A DNA stretch of 64,000 bases from contig NZ_JAQUCA010000009.1 of the NCBI RefSeq assembly GCF_028686475.1, forward strand, positions 62,001-126,000, in the 5' to 3' direction. This document shows, piece after piece, positions 10,202-20,362 of this stretch. The DNA is from Giesbergeria sp. (lineage in GTDB: Bacteria; Pseudomonadota; Gammaproteobacteria; Burkholderiales; Burkholderiaceae_C). The stretch's first letter is position 1. Each line of letters begins with the position of its first letter. The notes beneath the pieces were generated by a model, which had not been told where the DNA came from, ran no database searches, and saw only the letters and a program-made list of their open reading frames with translations. Made by a program: the position numbers and the translations under genes.

Positions 10202-12340
10202 TCAGGTTGCCAACTGCGCCTGCAAACTCACATAGTCGGTTTTGCCCGAGCCTAACACCGGAATCCGCTCTACCACGCGGATGTTGCGTGCCACGGCCAA
10301 CTCGGGCGCACCCAAGGCTTGGGCGGCGGCTACCAGTTGCGTCCGGTTCAAGGTGCCATCGGTGGTGAGCAGCAGCAGGTTTTCTCCTTTGGCTGGGTCG
10401 GCTTGCGCCAACACCGCATGTTGGTGCAGTGGCGAGGCTTTCACCGCCACCTGCTCGGCCACATCCAAAGACACCATTTCGCCCGCTACCTTGGCAAAGC
10501 GTTTGATACGGCCTTCGATGCGGACAAAGCCATCGTTGTCTATCGAGACAATATCGCCGGTCTCGTACCAACCAGGGCGGCCTAAGGCTTGCGGCACTTC
10601 GAGCAGGCCGGGGTTCTCGTAGCGCAGATAGCCTTTCATCACGTTCGGGCCTTGCACATACAGTGCGCCGCCTTGGGCAATGCCGGGCACAGGTTCTAAA
10701 TGGTATTGGATGCCCGGCAGCAACTTGCCTACCGTGCCACTACGCGCAGCCATCGGGGTATTAACGGCCAGCACCGGCGCACATTCGGTGGTGCCATAGC
10801 CGACCAAAATGCGTACGCCAAATTTATCAAACCATAAATCGCGCACGGCATCCGAGAGCTTTTCTGCGCCAGCCACCACATAGCGCAGCCGGGCAAAGTC
10901 AAAGGGGTGCGCCAGCTTGCCATAAGCCCCTAAGAAGGTGCTGGTGCCAAACAGCACCGTGGCATCGCGGTCATACACCAACTCGGGGATGATGCGGTAA
11001 TGCAGCGGACTGGGGTAGAGAAACAGTTTGCAGCCTGCCAACACCGGCAGCAAAGCGCCACAGGTCAGGCCAAACGAGTGAAACAGCGGTAGCGCCAAAA
11101 AGAACTTGTCGCTGGGTTTGAAGTCGGCACTGGCCCGCACTTGGGCGATATTCGCCAAGAGCGAGTTGTGGCTATGCACCACGCCCTTGGGTTTGCCCTC
11201 AGAGCCTGAGGTAAACAAAATCACCGCCGCCGCATCGGGGTTGCCGGGGGCAATCAAGCGCTGTGGGGCCACCATGCGGGCGGCAATCCACAGTTTGTCC
11301 GACAGGCCCATGCGTTGCTTCAGGTCTTCCACGTACAAAATTTGGTAATGTGGCTCTAGTCCGGCGATCAATTTTTCTAGCCCACCCTTGGCAATAAACA
11401 GGCGACTACTGACGATGGTTTTGACCTGCGCGGCATGGCAAGCGGCTTGCACCCCGCCCACCCCGGCGCTGTAATTGAGCAGCGCGGGCACACGGTCAAA
11501 GGCAGTCAGGCCCAAAATAGCCGCCAGCGTGCCGGTGCTGTTGGGCAGCAACACGCCCACGGCCTCGCCGGGGTGGGTGTGCGGCAGCAGCAGACGCGCT
11601 GCACCCAAGGCCATTTTGAGCAAGGTGTTGTAAGACTCCTCTTGCAGGCGCACATCTTCCACCAGCATATAAGCGCCACCAAAACGCGCACGGGCCTGCA
11701 ACAGGGCAGAAAACAGCGTGGTGCGTTCGCGCGACTCTAGCGTCATGTGCTGCATCACGCGGTGCAGGTCTTCACCGGCTTTGCGCCGCGCTTCGCGCGC
11801 TGGGCCTTCGGCGCGGGCAATGGTATGCGGTGGGTGAATAGTGAGGGTAATTTTGGGAAACCAACGGGTTGGAAACAGCCCTTTCACATAGCTGAAAGGG
11901 GTATGCAACGCCCCTTCAATGCTGACCGGCACCACGCTGGCTTGGCTGCGTGCCGCCACAAAGCCGGTGCCGGGGTAGGTTTTCATCAACGAACCGGTGA
12001 CTGAGATGCGTCCCTCGGGAAAAATCACCACCGGCTCGCCTTCATTCACCCGTGCCACCACGGTTTTCATGGCCAGCGGGTTGGTCGGGTCTACCGTTAG
12101 ATGGCGTGCCAAACGCAATACGGAACGGAAGAACGGTTTGTTGGCAATGCCTGTATTCACCACAAAGGTGGCCTCTACTGGCAAGAACAGTGCCAGCAGC
12201 ACCCCGTCCAACAGCGACTGGTGGTTCGCCACAATCAGGGTTTTTTCTTGGTGCAAATGGCCTAAATCGCCTTTGACCTGTACCCGGTACAGCAGTCGAA
12301 AAACACCTCGTAAGGTAGCGCGTAGCAGTGGTTTGAGCAT
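10202..12340 (-). CDS. aas: Aas-type bifunctional acyltransferase / acyl-ACP synthetase
   Basis: This 712-residue protein (E. coli Aas has 719) joins two enzymes. The N-terminal PlsC domain has NHQSLLD and FPEGRIS motifs and would acylate lysophospholipid. The C-terminal AMP-binding domain has [24 protein letters not shown] and the hinge region [20 protein letters not shown], and would load free fatty acid onto acyl carrier protein. Unlike longer MFS-acyltransferase-ligase fusions, no transporter domain is present. The start at 12340 ([14 protein letters not shown]) is preferred over 12448, whose extra residues have no family character. It is divergent from hemE and convergent with the YihG-like gene, another lysophospholipid acyltransferase. 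Confidence 0.88.
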   Translation of the reverse strand: MLKPLLRATLRGVFRLLYRVQVKGDLGHLHQEKTLIVANHQSLLDGVLLALFLPVEATFVVNTGIANKPFFRSVLRLARHLTVDPTNPLAMKTVVARVNEGEPVVIFPEGRISVTGSLMKTYPGTGFVAARSQASVVPVSIEGALHTPFSYVKGLFPTRWFPKITLTIHPPHTIARAEGPAREARRKAGEDLHRVMQHMTLESRERTTLFSALLQARARFGGAYMLVEDVRLQEESYNTLLKMALGAARLLLPHTHPGEAVGVLLPNSTGTLAAILGLTAFDRVPALLNYSAGVGGVQAACHAAQVKTIVSSRLFIAKGGLEKLIAGLEPHYQILYVEDLKQRMGLSDKLWIAARMVAPQRLIAPGNPDAAAVILFTSGSEGKPKGVVHSHNSLLANIAQVRASADFKPSDKFFLALPLFHSFGLTCGALLPVLAGCKLFLYPSPLHYRIIPELVYDRDATVLFGTSTFLGAYGKLAHPFDFARLRYVVAGAEKLSDAVRDLWFDKFGVRILVGYGTTECAPVLAVNTPMAARSGTVGKLLPGIQYHLEPVPGIAQGGALYVQGPNVMKGYLRYENPGLLEVPQALGRPGWYETGDIVSIDNDGFVRIEGRIKRFAKVAGEMVSLDVAEQVAVKASPLHQHAVLAQADPAKGENLLLLTTDGTLNRTQLVAAAQALGAPELAVARNIRVVERIPVLGSGKTDYVSLQAQLAT

Positions 12341-12410
12341 GTGGCAAGAACTCCGTTGTCGGGTGGTAGATGGTAGTGCCACTGGCCTACAGCCTGCGAC
12401 AATGGCGAGC

Positions 12411-13532
12411 ATGAATCCATCTGCCTTCGCCCCCCTCATCAACGACACCTTTTTGCGTGCTTGCCGCCGTCAGGCGACCGATTACACCCCACTGTGGCTG
12501 ATGCGCCAAGCCGGACGCTACCTGCCCGAGTACAAAGCCACCCGCGCCAAAGCGGGCAGTTTTATGGGATTGGCCATGAATGTGGATTACGCCACCGAAG
12601 TGACCTTGCAGCCGTTGGAGCGGTTTCCGTTGGATGCGGCCATCTTGTTCTCTGACATCCTCACCGTGCCCGATGCGATGGGCTTGGGCCTGAGCTTTGC
12701 CGAGGGCGAAGGCCCACGCTTTGCCAAAACGGTACGCACCGAGGCCGATGTGGCCCAACTGGCCGTGCCGGACATGGACAAACTGCGCTATGTGTTCGAT
12801 GCCGTTACCAGCATCCGCAAAGCCTTGCAAGGCCGGGTGCCGCTGATTGGTTTTTCGGGCAGCCCGTGGACGCTGGCTTGCTACATGGTCGAGGGCAAAG
12901 GCTCGGACGACTACCGGCTGGTCAAAACCCTGATGTACTCGCGCCCGGACTTGATGCACCGCATTTTGGCTATCAATGCCGACGCTGTGGCCCAGTACCT
13001 GAACGCGCAAATCGATGCCGGAGCGCAAGCCGTGATGGTGTTTGACAGCTGGGGCGGTGTGCTGGCCGATGGTGCTTTCCAAGAATTTAGTTTGGCCTAC
13101 ACCGCGCGCGTGCTGGCGCAGCTCAAACGCACTGGCGTTGATGGCACTGATGTGCCACGCATTGTTTTTACCAAAGGCGGCGGTATTTGGTTGCCCGAGA
13201 TGAAGCCGCTGGATTGCGAAGTGTTGGGCTTAGACTGGACAGCCAACCTCGGCCAAGCGCGCGCCATCGTCGGCGGTGATGTCGGTGGCCCCGGCAAAGC
13301 CTTGCAAGGAAATATCGACCCGAATGTGCTGTTTGCTCCACCCGCGCAAATTGAGGCCCAAGTCGCCAAAGTATTGGCCAGCTTTGGTACCCCCCACACC
13401 GACCGCAACACCAGCGGCCCGACGCATATTTTTAACTTGGGCCACGGCATCAGCCAGTTCACCCCACCCGAGCATGTAGCGGCGCTGGTGGAAGCGGTGC
13501 ATCGCCAATCTCGCGCCATGCGCCAAAGCTGA
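12411..13532 (+). CDS. hemE: Uroporphyrinogen decarboxylase
   Basis: This 373-residue enzyme decarboxylates uroporphyrinogen III to coproporphyrinogen III in haem synthesis. The signature [14 protein letters not shown] lies at residues 28-41, and [32 protein letters not shown] and FNLGHGI are all family motifs. The ATG at 12411 ([20 protein letters not shown]) fits the family; an in-frame ATG nine bases upstream is also possible. The long upstream extension of the frame is antisense to aas and is not part of the protein. priA follows after 13 bases. Confidence 0.96.
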   Translation: MNPSAFAPLINDTFLRACRRQATDYTPLWLMRQAGRYLPEYKATRAKAGSFMGLAMNVDYATEVTLQPLERFPLDAAILFSDILTVPDAMGLGLSFAEGEGPRFAKTVRTEADVAQLAVPDMDKLRYVFDAVTSIRKALQGRVPLIGFSGSPWTLACYMVEGKGSDDYRLVKTLMYSRPDLMHRILAINADAVAQYLNAQIDAGAQAVMVFDSWGGVLADGAFQEFSLAYTARVLAQLKRTGVDGTDVPRIVFTKGGGIWLPEMKPLDCEVLGLDWTANLGQARAIVGGDVGGPGKALQGNIDPNVLFAPPAQIEAQVAKVLASFGTPHTDRNTSGPTHIFNLGHGISQFTPPEHVAALVEAVHRQSRAMRQS

Positions 13533-13545
13533 TTTTTCCTCCATC

Positions 13546-15660
13546 ATGAGCAGCAGCGCCGATGCACCGAATCACGCTATCGCTGTGGCGGTGCAAACGC
13601 CCGCCCACAGCGGGATGGGCGACCTGCTCACCTACCGCAACGCGCAGCCGCTGGCAGCGGGAACGCTGGTGCGCGTGCCCTTGGGGCGGCGTGAGGTGCT
13701 GGGCGTGGTTTGGGAAGCACTGGCGGCCCCGCCTGAGGGCATAGAACTGCGCCCCATTAGCGCCGCGCTCAACGGGATTGCGCCGCTGGATGCGCACTGG
13801 CGGCGCTTGGTAGGCTTTGCGGCGCGTTACTACCAGCGCACGCTGGGTGAAATCGCCCTGATGGCCCTGCCACCGCAGTTGCGCGATTTACAACCCGAAC
13901 AACTGGCACGGCGTTTGCGCCGCCCAAACGCCGCCAGCCCGAAAAACGCAAACCCCGTGCCGCTAGTGGATTTGAGCGCCGAGCAAGAAAGCGCCCGAGC
14001 GCAAATTGCCAGCCAGCCGGGGCCATTTTTGCTGTTTGGTAGCACCGGCAGCGGCAAAACCGAGGTCTATTTGCGCTGCGTGCAAGCCATGCTGGCCGCC
14101 GATGCCACGGCCCAAGCCTTGGTGATGGTGCCCGAAATCAACCTGACCCCACAATTGCAAGCACGCTTTGTGCAACGCTTTGGCGTGGAAAATGTGGTCT
14201 CGCTGCACAGCGGCATGAGCAACCCACAACGCCTGAAAAGCTGGTTGGCCGCGCACAGCGGCAGCGCGCGCATTGTCTTGGGCACACGCATGGCGGTGTT
14301 TGCCTCCATGCCGCAATTGTGCCTCATCGTCGTTGATGAAGAACACGACCCCAGTTACAAGCAACAAGAGGGAGCGCGTTACTCGGCGCGCGATTTGGCT
14401 ATTTGGCGTGGGCGTGAACAAAATGCCAAAGTCATTTTGGGCAGTGCTACACCCTCGTTAGAGAGCTGGTACGCCAGCCGTCCGCCCAGCGCCGACGACC
14501 CCGGCGGGCGCTACCTGCGCCTGCACATGCCCGGCCGCATCGGCGCGGGGGCTTTGCCCAAGCTGCGCGTGGTGAATATGCAGCAGCAGCCCAAACGCAC
14601 GGTTTTTTCTGCACCCTTGCTGGCCGCGCTGCAAGAACGCTTAGAACGCGGCGAGCAGTGCCTGATTTTGCTCAACCGGCGCGGCTATGCCCCGGTGCTG
14701 CATTGCGCCGATTGCACTTGGAAAAGCGACTGCCCGCATTGCAGCGCGCACCAAGTTTTTCACAAAACCGACCGCAGCTTGCGCTGCCACCATTGCGGCT
14801 TTAGCGTGCGCGTGCCGCGCGCTTGCCCCAGCTGTGGCAGCCCCGACATCACCCCCATAGGCAAAGGCACCGAACAGCTAGAGGAGCAACTGACCACCTT
14901 GCTGGCGGATGTACGCCGCCCCGATGGTGGCCCGGTGCGCGTGGCGCGCATCGATGCCGACAGCACGCGCGCCCAAGGGGCCTTAGAAGCGCAACTGGCA
15001 CAGGTGCATGCTGGTGAGGTGGACGTGCTGGTGGGCACGCAAATGATTGCCAAAGGCCATGACTTCAGGCGCATTACTTTGGTGGCGGCAGTGCAACCCG
15101 ATGGAGCGTTGTTTTCGAGTGATTTTCGGGCACCTGAGCGCTTGTTTTCGCTGTTGATGCAAGCCGGTGGCCGCGCTGGGCGCGATGCCCAATACCTTGA
15201 GCGCCAAGGCAGCCGCAGTGAACTGTGGTTGCAAACCTTCTACCCCGAACACGCCGTCGTGGCTGCTTTGCGCCAGCACGATTACGTTGCCTTTGCCGAG
15301 CAGCAATTGCAAGAGCGCCGCGATGCCGCCATGCCCCCATTTGCCTTTCAGGCGCTCATACGGGCCGATGCGCGCACGCAAGAGGTCGCCCAAGGCTTTT
15401 TGACCGCCGCCAGCGCGGCAGCCCATGCCCAAGGCTTGCCCGGTTTGGGTCAGCATGTGACACTCTACCCAGCGGTACCTTTGGCCATTCAGCGCGTGGC
15501 CAATGTAGAGCGCGCCCAAATGCTGTTAGAAAGCGATAACCGCCCAGCATTGCAGCATTTTTTGGCTGCTTGGCAAGCATTACTGCACGCTCTACGCCGC
15601 CAACCCGAACACAAAGGACTGGTGCGCTGGCTGGTGGATGTGGATCCGCTGGCGATTTGA
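13546..15660 (+). CDS. priA: Primosomal protein N' (replication restart helicase PriA)
   Basis: This 704-residue superfamily 2 helicase restarts stalled replication forks. An N-terminal DNA-binding domain precedes the helicase core, with Walker A GSTGSGKTEVYLR and Walker B VVDEEHDPSYKQQEG. The zinc region carries eight cysteines in CxxC pairs (CADC, CPHC, CHHC, CPSC), and motif V/VI is seen in GTQMIAKGHDF and QAGGRAGR. Length is normal for PriA. It starts 13 bases after hemE and is probably co-transcribed with it. Confidence 0.95.
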   Translation: MSSSADAPNHAIAVAVQTPAHSGMGDLLTYRNAQPLAAGTLVRVPLGRREVLGVVWEALAAPPEGIELRPISAALNGIAPLDAHWRRLVGFAARYYQRTLGEIALMALPPQLRDLQPEQLARRLRRPNAASPKNANPVPLVDLSAEQESARAQIASQPGPFLLFGSTGSGKTEVYLRCVQAMLAADATAQALVMVPEINLTPQLQARFVQRFGVENVVSLHSGMSNPQRLKSWLAAHSGSARIVLGTRMAVFASMPQLCLIVVDEEHDPSYKQQEGARYSARDLAIWRGREQNAKVILGSATPSLESWYASRPPSADDPGGRYLRLHMPGRIGAGALPKLRVVNMQQQPKRTVFSAPLLAALQERLERGEQCLILLNRRGYAPVLHCADCTWKSDCPHCSAHQVFHKTDRSLRCHHCGFSVRVPRACPSCGSPDITPIGKGTEQLEEQLTTLLADVRRPDGGPVRVARIDADSTRAQGALEAQLAQVHAGEVDVLVGTQMIAKGHDFRRITLVAAVQPDGALFSSDFRAPERLFSLLMQAGGRAGRDAQYLERQGSRSELWLQTFYPEHAVVAALRQHDYVAFAEQQLQERRDAAMPPFAFQALIRADARTQEVAQGFLTAASAAAHAQGLPGLGQHVTLYPAVPLAIQRVANVERAQMLLESDNRPALQHFLAAWQALLHALRRQPEHKGLVRWLVDVDPLAI

Positions 15661-15679
15661 ACACGCACTCAGAGATACT

Positions 15680-18600
15680 ATGACATTTTCTGCCACCCAC
15701 ACAGCGCCTAGTTATAAAGAACGCTTTTTAGCCTTCTTTCCTGCCCACTTTAATTCTTCAGCAGGCAGTGTGGCATTTTTTTTGCTGCTGGTGTCTGGCG
15801 TTTATTTGACCAGTTATTATAGCTATTTACTTTTTCATAGCGTCGCAGAATTTTTTAGTATCTTTATTGCAGTAACCCTGTTTATTATTGCAATCAATTG
15901 CGCTGCTTCGATTCGCAACCAATATATTTTATTTATTGGCTTGGCTTATTTGTTTGTTGGGGTGATGGATTTTTTTCATACCTTGGCTTACAAAGGTATG
16001 CCAATTTTTACCGATTACGACTATTACGCGCCACAGTTATGGATTGCTGCCCGCTACATGGAAGCTATCAGCATGTTGGTGGGGTTTAGTTTTTTGGGTA
16101 CACGCAGACAGGTTCATATTCCACTGACGCTGGGTATTTTTGGCATCGTCACCACCGGGCTGGTGGCTTCCATTTTGTATTGGAAAATTTTTCCGGTGTG
16201 TTTTGAGCCTGGCAAGGGTTTGACACCGTTTAAGGTCGTCAGTGAATATATTATCTGCGCCCTGTTGTTAGGTAGTGTATATTTATTGCACCAGCGTCGC
16301 TATCTGTTTGAAAGCCAAGTCTATCATTGTCTGCAATGGTCACTTGCGCTGATGATTGCCACCGAGCTGTGTTTTACGCTCTATGTGGCGGACAGCATGA
16401 GCGATACCTTTAACCAGCTGGGCCATATTTGCAAAATTGCGGCTTTTGCGCTGATTTACCGTGCGGTGGTGGTTACTGGTTTGCGTGACCCCGTCAATTT
16501 ATTATTTCGCGAAATTAAACAACGTGAAGCCAACTTGCAAGAGGCGCAAACCATTGCCAATTTAGGGCGCTGGTGTTGGAGAATGGACGATGGCCGCTGG
16601 GATTGGAGTGGGATAGTATTTCGCAGTTTTGGTATTGCCGAATCAGGCCAGCAAACTTTGGGGCAAGTATTAGAAACTGTGCATTCACAAGACCGTGCTA
16701 TTTTCTTAGAAGCCTTAGAAAATTGCCGCCAGCACGGTGTTCCATTTATTATAAAATTGCGAATCATCAATGAAGAGCGTACCATTTTTATCCAAGTGCG
16801 TGGCGAGTCTATTCAAGACGACAATGGACAGGTAGAGCGCATTGCTGGCACGGTACAAGATATTACCGCCCAAGAGCGCATGATGGAAGAGCTGCAACAG
16901 GCCAAAATTGAAGCCGACCAAGCCAATGCAGCCAAAAGCGCATTTTTGGCCAATATGAGCCACGAGATTCGCACCCCGATGAATGCTATTTTGGGTTTGA
17001 CGCACTTAATGCGCCGTGATGCCGTACTACCGCAGCAATTTGAGCGCTTAGATAAAGTGACCGATGCCGCCCAGCACCTGTTGAGTATTATCAACGATAT
17101 TTTAGATTTTTCTAAAATAGAAGCAGGCAAACTTACGTTAGAAGTGGCTGATTTTCCGTTAGAAGGGGTGTTTCATAGCCTGCATGGTTTAATTTGCGAC
17201 AAAGCCGAGGCCAAAGGCATTGAGGTGATTAGCCGCATTGACCCGGCTTTGCCCAAGGTATTGCGTGGCGACCGGATGCGTTTGTCGCAAGTGCTGCTCA
17301 ATTTTGCCACCAATGCGGTCAAATTTACCGAATCTGGGGCGATTGCCCTGCGCGCGCGCTTGGTGCAGCAGCAAGCCGATGCCGTGGTGGTGCGCTTTGA
17401 AATCAGCGACACCGGCATTGGCCTTAGCCCGGAGCAGCAAGGGCGTTTGTTTCAACCCTTCGAGCAGGCCGACCCTTCCATCACGCGCAAGTTTGGCGGC
17501 ACTGGCTTGGGCTTGGCCATCAGCCACCGGCTGGCGCTGTTGATGGGGGGCAAGGTGGGTTTAGAAAGCAGCTTGGGCATGGGCAGCACGTTTTGGCTAG
17601 AGCTGTCCTTGCAATTGGGCGATGCCAGCGCCATGAGCAGCCAAGCGCCGCGCACCCTAGAGCGCGAGTTAGAAGTGCTGGTGGTGGACGATTTAGAAGA
17701 AGCCCGCGAAACCCTGGCCGATATGCTGCACAGCTTGCACTGCCGCACCACCTTGGCTTCATCGGGCGAGCAAGCCCTCGAAATCATGGCGCAGGCAGCG
17801 CACAATGGCCGACCGTTTGATTTGGTGCTACTCGATTGGAAAATGCCCGGTATGGATGGCATTGCTTTGGCCAAAGAGATTCAGGCGCGTTACATCCAGC
17901 CGCGTCCGGGCGTTATCTTGGTGACCGCCTATGGGCGCGAATGCCCAATTACCGTGTTCAAAGAGGCGGGCATTGCAGCAGCGCTACCCAAGCCCGTCAC
18001 ATCGTCTAGCCTGCTCGATACCATCGTTGGCTTGGTCACCGGCGAGGATACGCTACAAAAAGCCAGCGTTGCCAGCACCAGCCCCAGTTTGCACCAGCCC
18101 AATTTGCAAGGCTACTACGTGCTATTGGCGGAAGATAACCTCGTCAACCAAGAAGTGGCATTGGAGCTGCTACGCAGTGTTGGGCTGCGTGTGGATGTGG
18201 CCGACGATGGGCGCATGGCGGTGGAATTGGCGCGCACCCATGCCTACGACTTGATTTTGATGGATGTGCAAATGCCGCACATGGACGGGCTGGCCGCCAC
18301 GGCGGCCATTCGCCAACTGCCCGACCGGGCCAAGGTACCCATTTTGGCCATGACAGCCAACGCCTTTGCCGAAGACCGCGAAGCCTGCGTGGCCGCTGGC
18401 ATGGACGACCACCTCAGCAAACCCGTGGACCCCGACAAGCTGTTTGCCACTTTGCAACACTGGCTATCGCGCACTGCTGGCAGTAACGCTGGCCGTGGTG
18501 CTGCTGCCAGCGCGTCGGTGGCTGCGCCAAGTGCCGATACCGGACTGCACGCGCGCCTCAGTGCGATTACCCAGCTTGATATGGCGGCGGGCCTCAAAAT

Positions 18601-19210
18601 CGTCTGTGGCAAATTGCCCACCTACCGGCGCATTTTGGCGTTGTTTGCCGACGGCCATGCCAACGATGCCCAGCGCTTGCAAGCTTTGTTAGCGCTGGGC
18701 GATTTTGCCCAGCTGCGCCAGCTGGCCCATGCCCTGAAAGGAGCAGCAGGCAATATTGGTGCCCAAGGGGTGCGCGCGCAGGCGCTGGCGCTAGAGATGG
18801 CCGCCGAGCGCGGCGATGCCGCCCAAGCCCAAGTGGCCGTGCAAGCACTGGCGACAGAGCTGGTGGCACTGGTGGCGGCTTTGCGGACAGCACTACTCGT
18901 TGCAGTGCCAAGCACCGCGATGGCACCAAGCGTACCAAATGCTGCGCCCAGCGCGACGACAGCCACAGCCGGTGGGCTGACTACGCTACCTGTCCCATCG
19001 GCACAGCTGGCATCCGAGTTGCAATCACTGCACAATCTACTGAGTAATGATGATTTGGAGGCGCGCCGCCTGTTTCGGCACTTACAGCCCATACTACTGG
19101 AAAACCAGTGGCCAGCTACCGTGTTAGAACCCTTGGCCGCTGCCATCGAACGCTTTGACTACGCCCAAGCCATCCATCTGCTACGCCAACACCATGCACC
19201 AAGCCCATGA
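15680..19210 (+). CDS. MASE3-PAS hybrid histidine kinase with two receivers and Hpt
   Basis: This 1176-residue sensor kinase has, in order, a multi-pass MASE3-type membrane sensor (about residues 15-265), a PAS domain (about 275-395), HisKA with the phospho-acceptor His428 in MSHEIRTPMNAI, HATPase ([23 protein letters not shown]), receiver 1 (Asp719 in LLDWKMPGMDG), receiver 2 (Asp862 in ILMDVQMPHMDG) and a C-terminal Hpt domain (His1017 in LAHALKGAAGNIG). All phosphotransfer residues are present, so a full His-Asp-His relay is possible. The next gene, an HD-GYP receiver protein, overlaps its end by 17 bases and is the obvious target. The membrane part is much richer in A+T than the rest of the gene, suggesting a different origin. 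The start at 15680 follows priA by 19 bases. Confidence 0.88.
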   Translation: MTFSATHTAPSYKERFLAFFPAHFNSSAGSVAFFLLLVSGVYLTSYYSYLLFHSVAEFFSIFIAVTLFIIAINCAASIRNQYILFIGLAYLFVGVMDFFHTLAYKGMPIFTDYDYYAPQLWIAARYMEAISMLVGFSFLGTRRQVHIPLTLGIFGIVTTGLVASILYWKIFPVCFEPGKGLTPFKVVSEYIICALLLGSVYLLHQRRYLFESQVYHCLQWSLALMIATELCFTLYVADSMSDTFNQLGHICKIAAFALIYRAVVVTGLRDPVNLLFREIKQREANLQEAQTIANLGRWCWRMDDGRWDWSGIVFRSFGIAESGQQTLGQVLETVHSQDRAIFLEALENCRQHGVPFIIKLRIINEERTIFIQVRGESIQDDNGQVERIAGTVQDITAQERMMEELQQAKIEADQANAAKSAFLANMSHEIRTPMNAILGLTHLMRRDAVLPQQFERLDKVTDAAQHLLSIINDILDFSKIEAGKLTLEVADFPLEGVFHSLHGLICDKAEAKGIEVISRIDPALPKVLRGDRMRLSQVLLNFATNAVKFTESGAIALRARLVQQQADAVVVRFEISDTGIGLSPEQQGRLFQPFEQADPSITRKFGGTGLGLAISHRLALLMGGKVGLESSLGMGSTFWLELSLQLGDASAMSSQAPRTLERELEVLVVDDLEEARETLADMLHSLHCRTTLASSGEQALEIMAQAAHNGRPFDLVLLDWKMPGMDGIALAKEIQARYIQPRPGVILVTAYGRECPITVFKEAGIAAALPKPVTSSSLLDTIVGLVTGEDTLQKASVASTSPSLHQPNLQGYYVLLAEDNLVNQEVALELLRSVGLRVDVADDGRMAVELARTHAYDLILMDVQMPHMDGLAATAAIRQLPDRAKVPILAMTANAFAEDREACVAAGMDDHLSKPVDPDKLFATLQHWLSRTAGSNAGRGAAASASVAAPSADTGLHARLSAITQLDMAAGLKIVCGKLPTYRRILALFADGHANDAQRLQALLALGDFAQLRQLAHALKGAAGNIGAQGVRAQALALEMAAERGDAAQAQVAVQALATELVALVAALRTALLVAVPSTAMAPSVPNAAPSATTATAGGLTTLPVPSAQLASELQSLHNLLSNDDLEARRLFRHLQPILLENQWPATVLEPLAAAIERFDYAQAIHLLRQHHAPSP

Positions 19211-20315
19211 GACCGTCCTGCTGGTTGATGACCAGCCCGAAAACCTGAGCATTCTGGCTGATTTGCTAGAACCCCATTACCGGGTCAAGGTGGCCGATTG
19301 TGGCGAGCGGGCCTTGCGTGCCGCAGCCTCTGAGCCGCGCCCCGACCTGATTTTGTTGGACGTGATGATGCCCGACTTGGATGGGTATGGGGTGTTGTCG
19401 CGTCTCCATGCCAATGCCAGCACCAAAAACATCCCCGTGATTTTTGTGACGGCGCGCGATAGCGCCGAAGACGAAGAGCGTGGCCTGGAGCTGGGGGCGG
19501 TGGATTACATCGTCAAACCGATACGCCCGCTGGTGGTGTTGGCACGGGTACGCACCCACCTCGAAAACCGCCGCGCCCAGCACCTGCTGGCGGACCAAAA
19601 CAAGTTTTTAGAAGCCGAAATTGCCCGGCGTATGCACGACAACGAAATCGTGCAAAACGCCAGCCTCTCGGCCTTGGCCATGCTGGCCGAAATGCGCGAC
19701 ACCGACACCGGCAACCACATTTACCGCACCCAAGGCTATGTCGAAGTGTTGGCGCGCGCCCTGAGCCAGCGTCCGGGCTATGCCGAACAATTATCGCCAG
19801 GGCAACAAGTTCGCATCGCCAAAGCGGCCCCCTTGCACGATATTGGCAAGGTGGGAATTCCAGACCGCATTTTGCTCAAGCCCGGTAGCCTGACCGAAGA
19901 AGAATTTGCCATCATGCGTACCCACTCGCGCTTGGGCAGCGAAGCGATTGAACAGGCCATGCAAAAAGTGCAAGCCGCAGACCAGTCTAGCTACCGCAAT
20001 GATTCGCAACCCTTGGCCTTCTTGGATGTGGCACGGCAAATTGCCCAATCGCACCATGAGCGCTGGGATGGCAAAGGCTACCCCGATGGCAAGCAGGGGG
20101 CGGATATTCCCTTGCCCGCACGCATCATGGCGCTGGCCGATGTCTTTGATGCCCTGACCACGCGCCGGGTGTATAAGCCCGCCATGACGATTGAGCAGGC
20201 CACTGACATCATTTGCAAAGGCCGAGGCCAGCATTTTGACCCGACCATCGTGGATGTGTTTTTGCAAGAACACGCACAATTTATCCGTATCGCGCACCAC
20301 TACGCCGAAGCCTAA
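19194..20315 (+). CDS. Response regulator with HD-GYP phosphodiesterase domain (RpfG-like)
   Basis: This 373-residue protein has an N-terminal receiver (VLLVDDQPENLSIL, phospho-Asp in LILLDVMMPDLDGYG, Lys in YIVKPIRP) and a C-terminal HD-GYP domain. Metal and catalytic motifs are intact: DTGNHIYRTQ, HDIGKVGIPDRILLKPG and HHERWDGKGYPDG. It should hydrolyse cyclic-di-GMP when phosphorylated. About 25 residues with a polar stretch (QAADQSSYRNDSQPLA) separate the HD and GYP segments. The start at 19194 overlaps the hybrid kinase stop, giving translational coupling. It parallels the gene at 43152-44387. Confidence 0.92.
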   Translation: MHQAHETVLLVDDQPENLSILADLLEPHYRVKVADCGERALRAAASEPRPDLILLDVMMPDLDGYGVLSRLHANASTKNIPVIFVTARDSAEDEERGLELGAVDYIVKPIRPLVVLARVRTHLENRRAQHLLADQNKFLEAEIARRMHDNEIVQNASLSALAMLAEMRDTDTGNHIYRTQGYVEVLARALSQRPGYAEQLSPGQQVRIAKAAPLHDIGKVGIPDRILLKPGSLTEEEFAIMRTHSRLGSEAIEQAMQKVQAADQSSYRNDSQPLAFLDVARQIAQSHHERWDGKGYPDGKQGADIPLPARIMALADVFDALTTRRVYKPAMTIEQATDIICKGRGQHFDPTIVDVFLQEHAQFIRIAHHYAEA

Positions 20316-20362
20316 AGCCAGCGTTTTTTATGCTTCTTTTTTCCCCCTGATGGCCACCCATT

